From: an uncultured Porphyromonadaceae bacterium
GTDB taxonomy: Bacteria > Bacteroidota > Bacteroidia > Bacteroidales > Muribaculaceae
Direction of reading: 5' to 3'
Length of the DNA: 64,000 bases
Assembly (NCBI GenBank): GCA_947175265.1
Contig: CAMWMD010000010.1
Location: forward strand, 17,814 to 81,813
Below, piece by piece: positions 39,048 to 46,347 of this stretch. Both the position numbers and the translations under genes were made by a program. Positions within the stretch are counted from its first letter, which is position 1. Every line of letters starts with the position of its first letter. The notes under the pieces are model-generated. The model saw only the letters and a list, made by a program, of their open reading frames with translations. It did not search any database and had not been told where the DNA came from.

Positions 39048-39542
39048 TTATTTGGCAAGCTTGAGGGTGTAGTTCATTGTTGAATCGGCAGCGGTCTCAA
39101 GCTGTGCGTTCACCATAGTGATGGTGGAATCGGAATCAACCACGAAATAGGCCGGAGTTTCAAGCGAACCTGCCTGAGAATCCTTCTGATCCTTCTTGAG
39201 TTCGTAATAGGTCTTTCCGTCTTTCTGCTTGATGTAGAAATCACCCTCGCTGGCGAAAGTCTTTACATCCTTGAAGCCACCGACTGCGGTGCTGTCGGCC
39301 TGGATCACACTCTCCACGAGTTTGTAATCTCCATCCTTGTCATCATCGTCAAACTCGAGATGAAGCGTATAGCGGATACCATCTGCATCGGCTGCAGGCA
39401 TAACGCCTGTGAAAACCTCAACCTTGTCGCCCTTATTGCAATTGCCGCAAGAATCACCATTGCAACTCTTACCGTTTCCCGCGCATGCTGCCATACCGAG
39501 CATTGAAAGGCCGGCGGCCATAAATATGATTGTCTTTTTCAT
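39048..39542 (-). CDS. NlpE-like lipoprotein
   Basis: 164 residues. Lipobox LGMAAC with acylated Cys20, a Cys-rich stretch (KSCNGDSCGNCNK) and an NlpE-type N-terminal barrel motif VFTGVMPAADADGIRYTLHLEF near 43-64 in pieces. NlpE-family proteins act as outer-membrane lipoproteins in copper or envelope stress sensing; here no second domain exists. The extra Cys cluster could bind metal. It lies 68 bp after the TPR gene, possibly in the same transcript. Confidence 0.75.
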   Translation of the reverse strand: MKKTIIFMAAGLSMLGMAACAGNGKSCNGDSCGNCNKGDKVEVFTGVMPAADADGIRYTLHLEFDDDDKDGDYKLVESVIQADSTAVGGFKDVKTFASEGDFYIKQKDGKTYYELKKDQKDSQAGSLETPAYFVVDSDSTITMVNAQLETAADSTMNYTLKLAK

Positions 39543-39610
39543 TATTTCCTGATTTTAGTTTATTGTCTTATTCCTAACTCTACTGTATAACAAACCGAGG
39601 CCTCAAAAAG

Positions 39611-41074
39611 TTAATCGCGTCTGCAACTTTTTTTATCGTTATCCCCCTTCGGTTTATTTCCATTAGGTCGTGTAGGCAATTCCTCGCTTCCGGGTATGTT
39701 GCCGTCATAGAGAAGTTCCTCTATGCGGTCGCGCAGTTTCTGGTTGTCATCCTTGAGGTCGCGGCTCTTGTGGATGAGTGAGAAATGACTCTTATAGAGG
39801 AACATGAGTATCACCGCAAGCACAAACAACGCTATCAGCGATATGCTTATCAGTTTCTCATCAGATTCTATCTCAAGCTGATGCTTCTGCAGCTCGGCCT
39901 GACGCTTCTCCTCCTCGATACGCTTCACTTCGTAACGCATCCTGAGTTCGAGCATGGCCTCCTCCGAACTCATCTGCAGGCGCTTCTCAAGCCGCTCGTT
40001 ATACTCCTTCAATGCACCGAGAAGAGCCTTCTCATTATTCGAGGAGTCAGCCGCCGCCTTCAATTCGGCAAGCATGTTAAGGCGGGTGGTCTGATTGGAA
40101 GTGGTGGCAAGTGCCGTCTCAAGCAACGGGACTGCCTCGGCATACTTCCCCTTCTTCAGAAGCATATACGCTTCCGGGCGTCTCTTTACGAAGAAATCAT
40201 TCTCCAGGTCAGGCGAACCCGGAGCCAACTCCTTGCATTTGTTGTAGAGATCCTCCACCTCCTTCAGGCTCAACGCCTTATAATTGCTCAGCATCCGGAG
40301 ATAGCAGAGATAGCGGTAGCGGTCATAATTGCGGTATCTCCTCCCTTGCTCCTTATATCTCTTGTCCATCTTGTCGATGAGTTTCAGAAGGTTCTTGTCG
40401 GCCGCGACAGCCTTCTCGGGCAAACCTTTGCGTGTGTAATAGTTGGCCGCTGTCGTGTAGAACCGGCTGTGGAAGGCATCGCTGTTGTCCGGCATAGTAT
40501 TGAGCATCTTCTCAAGCCTCTCGAGATACTCCATATACATGTTTCCATCCGTAGAATAACCAAGGAAAAGGACCACCCTGTAGAGGTCAAGGAGATTCTG
40601 ATATTCATCCTCCTTTGTGTTGATATCCTCCTTGAGGTATTCCACAAGTATCTTCTGTCTCTCATCCGGCGCGGCGTACTGGCCGTCGTAGACGGCTTTC
40701 TGCACCTCTATGAAAGTCTGCACGCTCTTCTTGTCGTTACCCTCCGGGAGAAGGTCGGCTACCTTATGGAGTTCGTCAAACCTCCCGCGATTCTCATATT
40801 CGAATGCCGCCAACTGAGGCACCATATCCTTGATGACATCAAACCGCTTGGCTCTCACCGCCACACCGATCATCTCGTCGCCGACCTTCACCTTCTCGCT
40901 CTGGCGCGATAAGTCGAAGACGTCATAAAGGATCCTGATGCTGTCGTTGGGAGTCATTCCGGCCCTTAGCGTCTTATGCAGCGAATCCGCCTGCTCCTGC
41001 CTTCTCTGGGAGAAGAGTGCGAGATGCGACGCCATAAGCAGCACCAGCAATGTAAATATTCTTGTCCGTTTCAT
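39611..41074 (-). CDS. Membrane-anchored TPR protein without a kinase domain
   Basis: 487 residues. Signal peptide (MKRTRIFTLLVLLMASHLALFS), a long helical periplasmic TPR region to about 380, a coiled coil EEKRQAELQKHQLEIESDEK near 390-410, one transmembrane helix (ISISLIALFVLAVILMFLY) near 415-435, then a short cytoplasmic coiled coil ending in basic/disordered KKSCRRD. This layout matches Bacteroidetes TPR sensor kinases or TPR-LuxR regulators with the output domain missing. It may act through a partner. It starts 37 bp after the RelA/SpoT gene. Confidence 0.75.
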   Translation of the reverse strand: MKRTRIFTLLVLLMASHLALFSQRRQEQADSLHKTLRAGMTPNDSIRILYDVFDLSRQSEKVKVGDEMIGVAVRAKRFDVIKDMVPQLAAFEYENRGRFDELHKVADLLPEGNDKKSVQTFIEVQKAVYDGQYAAPDERQKILVEYLKEDINTKEDEYQNLLDLYRVVLFLGYSTDGNMYMEYLERLEKMLNTMPDNSDAFHSRFYTTAANYYTRKGLPEKAVAADKNLLKLIDKMDKRYKEQGRRYRNYDRYRYLCYLRMLSNYKALSLKEVEDLYNKCKELAPGSPDLENDFFVKRRPEAYMLLKKGKYAEAVPLLETALATTSNQTTRLNMLAELKAAADSSNNEKALLGALKEYNERLEKRLQMSSEEAMLELRMRYEVKRIEEEKRQAELQKHQLEIESDEKLISISLIALFVLAVILMFLYKSHFSLIHKSRDLKDDNQKLRDRIEELLYDGNIPGSEELPTRPNGNKPKGDNDKKSCRRD

Positions 41075-41111
41075 TTGTCAGTTTTATATCTGTTATTGAT
41101 TCCTTACTACC

Positions 41112-42980
41112 TCACTTCACCTTCCTCTTCACCTCATCCACATCCTTGATGCCGGATATATGGCTCATGATTTTCTGCAATTCCCCGTATGAATGAATGC
41201 CGAAGGCTATCTCCGAAGTCACTATGGAGTCGGTGCAGTCGGAATTGTAACTGTCTATGTTCAGGTTAAGACGGTTGGATATGCAATCCACAATATCAAG
41301 GAACAGATGATAGCGGTCTACTGCCTTCACCGTGACGACCACCGGATAAAGCGTATCGTCAGGCTCGAAATCCACGCTCACGATATCATCGCCAAACTGG
41401 GAGGCGAGCCTTATCGCTATGGGGCAGTCGCGCTTATGGAGCGTGAGCCGGCCGTCGGGGCCATTGAATCCCACCACCTCCTCACCCGGAATCGGGTGAC
41501 AATGGTCGCAACGGTGGAACTTCGGCACCGGGAGGGAGTTCAGGTAATCCTCTATCGCTTTCTTAGCCTTGTAGGTCACCACGAATTCCTTCTGCTCCTT
41601 GGTGGGATGCACTTCAGGCTCCGTGAAAATCTCCACGACATCGCCACGGTGAAGGGGCTCCTTTATCGACGACAGGAAGCCGTTGACCCTCGCGTATTTG
41701 GCATGGTGGCCTATCTCTGTCGAGATCTCGTAAGCGAAATCAAGCACTGATGATTTCTGGGGCATCACCACGGCCTTCCCTTTGGGAGTGAACACCATCA
41801 GGTCGTCATTATAGAATGTTGAGGTCACCTTCTCCATGAAGTCGATCCCCTTCGAACCGGTATCTATCTCACGGAGCACACCCCTGAACTTGTCGATCCA
41901 CTGTCCGATGTAATCCTCCGAGCCCTCCGCCCGGCAACCGAGGCGCGAGTTGTGTGCCATCCTCTCGCTTGAGATGTGTACCTCCTGCCAGCGACCGAAA
42001 TCGGCAAGGAGCTTCACATGGAAACTCTGATAGCCGTTCTCCTTGGGGGAGTCGATATAGTTGGATATTCCGCCCGGTTTCTCCTTGAAACGGTCGGTCA
42101 GTATCGAATAGACCTTCAGGGCCATCTCCTTCTCGTCTACTCCATCCGGTGTCTTAAATATGATATCCGTGAAGTGGCGGTACTTCAGGTGGTTGAAGTC
42201 ATCACCGAATTTACGCATCTTCCTCCACACGCTGTACGGCTCCCTGTATTCCACCTTCACACCAGCCTGTATGCCGGCTTCCTCGAGTGTAAACTGAAGT
42301 TGCTGTCTGAAGCGTTCGAGCCTCTCCTGCTGCTGGGCGCGGTCGTGGTTGATGAGCGCCGTTATCTCGTCGAACTCATGAGGGCAGCGGAAACGCAGGC
42401 TGAGGTTCTCAAGTTCGGTCTTCACGTGATAGAGGCCGAGGCGGTTGGCGAGGGGGGCATAGAAATAGTCGGTCTCCCCGGCTATCTTCATCTGCTTGTC
42501 GGGACGCATCGACGAGAGCGTACGCATATTGTGGAGGCGGTCGGCAAGTTTCACCATTATCGGGCGTATGTCATGCTGCATCGAGTTGAGGATCTGCTTG
42601 AAATTGTCCACCTGCTTGCTCAGTGCGTAATTCTTCTTCTCCTTTTTCGTCAGCACGTTCACCAGATAGGCCACATCGTCGCCGAAACGGGCCTGAATCT
42701 CCTCAAGGGGGTGTGGTGTGTCTTCCACCACATCATGGAGGAAGGCCGCAATCACGGAGTTGACGTCCATCCTGAGTTCCCTGGCGGCTATCAGGGCCAC
42801 GGCAATGGGATGGAAGATGTAAGGTTCGCCGGTCTTCCTCACCTGAGGCGCATGAGCCTCCTTTGCAAGACTGAAGGCATCTCGCAGCCTGCGCATGTCG
42901 GCTTCGGAAGTGCGGGGCTCCATCTCGGCGAATACCTCCCCGGCGCGCTCCGTGATCATCGTTTCATAGTCTGTTTTCAT
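41112..42980 (-). CDS. Divergent RelA/SpoT homologue
   Basis: 622 residues, shorter than the usual ~740. The HD hydrolase is intact: Arg48, His57, HD pair His82-Asp83 in HDVVEDT and KLADRLHNMRTL near 142. The synthetase region is divergent: the usual GRPKHIYSIYKKM reads EYREPYSVWRKM (GTP-binding Gly and Lys lost), AIR reads IIFK, and EIQIRT reads EVHISSERM. TGS follows near 400-465 (MVFTPKGKAVVMPQKSS), ACT near 545-622. It likely hydrolyses (p)ppGpp; synthesis is doubtful. It has its own promoter and precedes the TPR gene. Confidence 0.88.
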   Translation of the reverse strand: MKTDYETMITERAGEVFAEMEPRTSEADMRRLRDAFSLAKEAHAPQVRKTGEPYIFHPIAVALIAARELRMDVNSVIAAFLHDVVEDTPHPLEEIQARFGDDVAYLVNVLTKKEKKNYALSKQVDNFKQILNSMQHDIRPIMVKLADRLHNMRTLSSMRPDKQMKIAGETDYFYAPLANRLGLYHVKTELENLSLRFRCPHEFDEITALINHDRAQQQERLERFRQQLQFTLEEAGIQAGVKVEYREPYSVWRKMRKFGDDFNHLKYRHFTDIIFKTPDGVDEKEMALKVYSILTDRFKEKPGGISNYIDSPKENGYQSFHVKLLADFGRWQEVHISSERMAHNSRLGCRAEGSEDYIGQWIDKFRGVLREIDTGSKGIDFMEKVTSTFYNDDLMVFTPKGKAVVMPQKSSVLDFAYEISTEIGHHAKYARVNGFLSSIKEPLHRGDVVEIFTEPEVHPTKEQKEFVVTYKAKKAIEDYLNSLPVPKFHRCDHCHPIPGEEVVGFNGPDGRLTLHKRDCPIAIRLASQFGDDIVSVDFEPDDTLYPVVVTVKAVDRYHLFLDIVDCISNRLNLNIDSYNSDCTDSIVTSEIAFGIHSYGELQKIMSHISGIKDVDEVKRKVK

Positions 42981-43009
42981 AGCCGTGGTTTTATAAAGGG
43001 TTTAATATG

Positions 43010-43041
43010 CAAAATTAAACAATCCACACCACTTTCACAAA
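43010..43041 (-). promoter_or_regulatory. RelA/SpoT gene promoter
   Basis: On the minus strand TTTG (43041-43038), 20-bp spacer, TAATTTTG (43017-43010). Start near 43006, about 25 nt before the ATG at 42980. Confidence 0.8.
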
Positions 43042-43047
43042 CTAATA

Positions 43048-44418
43048 TCAGAGAAATTTCGCCACGAGTATCACGCCGATTAGAAAAGGAGCCACATACC
43101 TAACTATGAAGAGTGCGACGGGAATGAATCTGCCGCCCAGGTCCCCGTTGTTGCTGAGTTCGCGTCTGAAATACCCCTTAGGGGCAGCCCACCCGAGATA
43201 GATGCAGGTAAGGATGGCGGCGGTGGGGAGCATAATGTTGGTGGCTGTCGTGTCAAGGAAGTCAAAAAGGTTCATCCCTAACAGATGGAAATCTGACAGC
43301 ACCCCCTGCGAAAGGGAGCAGAGTGTGCTGAGAACGGTCAGCGGCAAAAGAACCCAGAGGCACGCCTTTCTTCTCGTCGTGTTGAAATGATCCTGCACGA
43401 AGGCTATCGACACTTCCGCAAGGGAGATGGTCGACGTGAGAGCGGCCACCATAAGCAGAAGGAAGAAGAGCGCCGACCACACCTCCGTCAGGGGCATCTG
43501 TGCGAACACTTCGGGAAGGGTGACAAATACAAGAGTAGCGCCCTCAAGACCCTCATCCGCAAGCCCGAACGACATGACGGCTGGGAAAATGATGAAGCCC
43601 ATGAGCAGGGCCACGAGGAGGTCAAGGGCCGATACTGTGAGTGCCGTGCCTGTAAGGTTGGTCTCCTTAGGGAAATACCCTGAATAGGTTATCAGTATGC
43701 CCATGCCGAGAGAGAGGGAGAAGAACGCCTGGCCGAGGGCATTGATGCACACCTCGGGGGTAATCTTGCTGAAGTCGGGGTGAAGGAAGAACGCCAGACC
43801 CTCCATTGCCTTGGGGAACGTCATTGCCACACATGCAAACACGAGGAGGAGCACAAACAGCACCGGCATCATGACGTTGCTCATCTTCTCGATCCCTTTC
43901 TGCACTCCCCGCATCAATATGAACAGGTTGAGGCCGATCATGACGTATGTCACGATCAGGGGTTTCCATGTGCTTCCCACGTAGTCGGCCATCTTCACCT
44001 TGAATCCGGCCGAGAGGGCGTCATTTCCGGCCGTCTCACGCACCCCTCTGTAAAGGTCGCCTGTCAGGGATTGCCAGAAATACTCGAAAGTCCACCCGGC
44101 CACCACCATGTAGAACGACAGTATGAGATATGAGGCGAGTATGGCGAGGGCACCTGTCAGCCACCATTTCTTTCCGGGCGAGAGCCTGCGGAACGCCCCC
44201 ACGGCATCGCTGTGGGTGCCCCTACCGAGGGAGAACTCCCCCAGCATGACGGGGATACCGAGTAGAAGAACACAAAAGATGTAGATTATCAGAAAAGCGG
44301 CGCCGCCATTTGCCTGGGCTTCTGCGGGGAAACGCCACACGTTTCCGAGTCCCACGGCTGATCCCACTGTAGCCGCGATCAGACCGATACGGCTACCGAA
44401 TTGCACTTTTTTTGCCAT
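43048..44418 (-). CDS. Sodium:neurotransmitter-symporter family transporter
   Basis: 456 residues, about 11-12 membrane segments. The family opening FGSRIGLIAATVGSAVGLGNVWRFP with Na+-binding residues lies at 7-30, followed by QANGGAAFLIIYI and GIPVMLGEFSLGRG; TM6-TM8 segments carry FFSLSLGMGILITYSGY. LeuT-fold transporter, probably importing an amino acid with Na+; substrate not predictable. A promoter lies 8 nt upstream, so the transcript has nearly no leader. Confidence 0.93.
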   Translation of the reverse strand: MAKKVQFGSRIGLIAATVGSAVGLGNVWRFPAEAQANGGAAFLIIYIFCVLLLGIPVMLGEFSLGRGTHSDAVGAFRRLSPGKKWWLTGALAILASYLILSFYMVVAGWTFEYFWQSLTGDLYRGVRETAGNDALSAGFKVKMADYVGSTWKPLIVTYVMIGLNLFILMRGVQKGIEKMSNVMMPVLFVLLLVFACVAMTFPKAMEGLAFFLHPDFSKITPEVCINALGQAFFSLSLGMGILITYSGYFPKETNLTGTALTVSALDLLVALLMGFIIFPAVMSFGLADEGLEGATLVFVTLPEVFAQMPLTEVWSALFFLLLMVAALTSTISLAEVSIAFVQDHFNTTRRKACLWVLLPLTVLSTLCSLSQGVLSDFHLLGMNLFDFLDTTATNIMLPTAAILTCIYLGWAAPKGYFRRELSNNGDLGGRFIPVALFIVRYVAPFLIGVILVAKFL

Positions 44419-44425
44419 AATTCTG

Positions 44426-44457
44426 CAAAATTAGCAAAAAGAGATGACTAATGCAAG
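44426..44457 (-). promoter_or_regulatory. Symporter gene promoter
   Basis: On the minus strand CTTG (44457-44454), 20-bp spacer, TAATTTTG (44433-44426). Start near 44422, only a few nt before the ATG at 44418. Confidence 0.7.
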
Positions 44458-44499
44458 CCGATATTTCATTGTGAAATCTACCTCAGGAAAGGCGGCAGA

Positions 44500-44611
44500 G
44501 CCGCCGACGGGAACGGCTTTGCGCTACACTCAGGCCTCCCACCCCGCAAAGGCTGATTCCTGCGCGAAGCCGGCTGTAGCGCGGAGCCGTTCTCGTTAGG
44601 GGCTGTGCCCC
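44500..44611. repeat. REP-like GC-rich repeat, left of the transposase
   Basis: Contains GCGCGGAGCCGTTC and the palindrome GGGGC-TGT-GCCCC (44599-44611), preceded by an AACGGC...GCTTTGCGC...TCAGGCCTCC segment. The same elements in the same order occur right of the transposase. No coding frame. Confidence 0.75.
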
Positions 44612-44620
44612 TATACAGGC

Positions 44621-45565
44621 TCAAAGAATAATCTCCGGCCGGCCGCCTTCTGCTATAAAAACTGCCAGCGCGTTCATACGCTCACAGTCGGCTCTGCTGA
44701 GATTCTTGGATGCTGGAGGCATAAAGATTACAAGGAGCCTCCCTTCACCACAAAGGTCAAAATATCTGCCTGAAGGCTTATACCGATCACCTATCTTTTC
44801 CGTTGAAATGTCGATAATGGCACCCCCGTTCTCTATTGTCCAGTTTCTCACTTTTTTCTCTTTCTCCGAAATAAAAGGGGATATAAGCACCCCATCGTTT
44901 CTTACTGTATCAACCCAACTTCTTTTCCTTGCCACCAATTCCTCTTCCGAATACCGGCGGCTTATCTTCACTGCATTAATATCCCACTCACCGAGAAGGT
45001 CCCAATTCCCGTAGGCATCATATTCGTATTTGTCAATCTTCAGACGAAAACGTCTGAACCATCCGGGATGCATATTTCTGAGAAGCCAACGTCGGGGATT
45101 ATCGCTGATATAGGCGAGCATCTTTTTCAATTGATTTTTTCCTTTCAGGATAGAATCATAATAATTATCTGAGAAAAATCTGGTCTCAGCAGGATATCCA
45201 AGTTTCTTCCATTCCTCCGAGCAGTTTCTTTTAAGTGAGGCTATGATTTTACCCAAGTGGATTCCTCTGTTTTCATGGATAAAAATTGAGAAATGCACAT
45301 GATCCGGCATTATGCACCGGCGCTGAATCGTGACGAACGGGTATTCCTTATTGATATTGCTGATAGCGCTGTGGATAATTTCTCCGGCGCGGTGACGGCT
45401 GACAGCAGGAGGCCATTCCCGCGAATCGACCTTACCGATAATGTGAGAGAAATCTTCAAACCCCGGTCTTTTATTAAGCACGATATGATAGATGCAACGT
45501 GAGCAGTAATCATGGTTCTTGCAACGGCAACCGGCATTAGGGCGCGACCTACCCATAGAAAACAT
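44621..45565 (-). CDS. Y1-type (REP-associated) transposase
   Basis: 314 residues; Met4 (45556) is an alternative start. The HUH motif appears as MPDHVHFSIFI near 82-92 and the catalytic Tyr in MLAYISDNPRRWLLR near 145-160, the RAYT/IS200-like single-strand transposase pattern. An N-terminal segment with CRCKNHDYCSRC may bind zinc and the C-terminal ~130 residues are an extra domain of unknown role. Flanking REP-like repeats support the RAYT class, which nicks and mobilises REP sequences. No second ORF (tnpB) is nearby. Confidence 0.85.
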   Translation of the reverse strand: MFSMGRSRPNAGCRCKNHDYCSRCIYHIVLNKRPGFEDFSHIIGKVDSREWPPAVSRHRAGEIIHSAISNINKEYPFVTIQRRCIMPDHVHFSIFIHENRGIHLGKIIASLKRNCSEEWKKLGYPAETRFFSDNYYDSILKGKNQLKKMLAYISDNPRRWLLRNMHPGWFRRFRLKIDKYEYDAYGNWDLLGEWDINAVKISRRYSEEELVARKRSWVDTVRNDGVLISPFISEKEKKVRNWTIENGGAIIDISTEKIGDRYKPSGRYFDLCGEGRLLVIFMPPASKNLSRADCERMNALAVFIAEGGRPEIIL

Positions 45566-45569
45566 CTTT

Positions 45570-45610
45570 TAAATGAAATAAAAGCGAATTTAAAGGAATT
45601 ATTTCATTTA
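45570..45610 (-). other. Leader hairpin of the transposase gene
   Basis: Perfect 12-bp inverted repeat TAAATGAAATAA (45570-45581) / TTATTTCATTTA (45599-45610), ending 5 nt before the transposase ATG. It resembles the start-blocking leader hairpin of IS200-type transposases. A -7-like TAAATTTG lies at 45620-45613. Confidence 0.65.
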
Positions 45611-45689
45611 CGCAAATTTAGGCCTGAAAACCTCGGCTGCATTTCCAAGAAAGCGCCGATTTCTCCGCAGAAACCCTGACGCCCGCTTA

Positions 45690-46018
45690 ACGCGGCACAG
45701 CCGCTAACGGCAACAGCTTCGCGCCCTGTCAGGCCTCCGCCCGCCCCGCGGAGGCAAATTCCGGCGTGGAGGCAAATTCCGGCGCGGAGCCGTTCCGGCC
45801 AGGGGCTGTGCCCCGACTCCCCCGCGGAGGCAAATTCCCCCGCGGAGCCGTTCCGACCAGGGGCTGTGCCCCGACTCCCCCGCGGAGGCAAATTCCCCCG
45901 CGGAGGCAAATTCCGGCGCGAAGCCAAGCGCAAGCCAAATTCCGGCGCGGAGCCAAGCGCAAGGCAAATTCCAGCGCGGAACTGTTCCAGCCAGGGGCTG
46001 TGCCCCGACTCCCGGTAA
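45690..46018. repeat. REP-like repeat array, right of the transposase
   Basis: Three copies of GGGGCTGTGCCCC (45802-45814, 45860-45872, 45994-46006), each preceded by a variant of CGCGGAGCCGTTCC. Between them are many units of CGGAGGCAAATTCC. Short open frames here are by-products of GC-rich repeats. Confidence 0.85.
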
Positions 46019-46111
46019 ATTGACCCGGCTAAGCCGGCAACTACATTCCCCCCTTCACCGTATCCGTCGGGTGCTGCGCCATTACTATACGATTGTTCTC
46101 ATTCAAATTAA

Positions 46112-46156
46112 ACATGTCGTTTTTGTTTGCAAAGTTCGCAAGCAAAAACGACATGT
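46112..46156. repeat. Long hairpin A
   Basis: 19-bp arms 46112-46130 and 46138-46156 (ACATGTCGTTTTTG.../...CAAAAACGACATGT), one G-T wobble, 7-nt loop AAAGTTC. No U-run follows. Function unknown. Confidence 0.85.
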
Positions 46157-46195
46157 CTTAGTCGGCTTTTTTCGGACGGTTACCACGCAGACGAG

Positions 46196-46238
46196 ACAAG
46201 CCGTTTTGACGGCGAGAGTTGCTGTCAAAACGGCTTGT
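46196..46238. repeat. Long hairpin B
   Basis: 18-bp arms 46196-46213 and 46221-46238 (ACAAGCCGTTTTGAC.../...GTCAAAACGGCTTGT), one G-T wobble, 7-nt loop GAGAGTT. Same architecture as hairpin A 40 bp upstream but unrelated in sequence. Confidence 0.85.
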
Positions 46239-46272
46239 AATTTCGGATACTTACTATAAAACTTCTCATAGC

Positions 46273-46323
46273 AAATAAAGAAATAGGCTGCACATTATTA
46301 TGTCACAGCCTATTTCTTTATTT
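46273..46323 (-). terminator. Pilus operon terminator
   Basis: Perfect 18-bp stem AAATAAAGAAATAGGCTG (46273-46290) / CAGCCTATTTCTTTATTT (46306-46323). It lies 24 bp beyond the last pilus gene, with a U-rich 3' side on the minus strand. Confidence 0.85.
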
Positions 46324-46347
46324 AGTCATTAAAATTACTGTAATGCC

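Noticed and set aside
39785..40912. 375-codon plus-strand frame opposite the TPR gene
   Set aside because: Leu/His/Val-rich antisense translation of a Lys/Glu/Leu-rich coiled-coil protein; the minus-strand gene has a signal peptide and clear architecture.
41976..43103. 375-codon plus-strand frame opposite the RelA/SpoT gene
   Set aside because: The minus strand encodes recognised HD, TGS and ACT domains.
45604..46023. Several overlapping 77-109-codon frames in the repeat array
   Set aside because: Repetitive Arg/Gly/Ala/Pro text generated by GC-rich REP-like units in all frames; not genes.
46112..46238. Invertible-promoter repeats for phase variation of the pilus
   Set aside because: Arms of each hairpin are only 7 nt apart and differ between hairpins, so no invertible segment is enclosed; the pilus promoter is 12 kb away.
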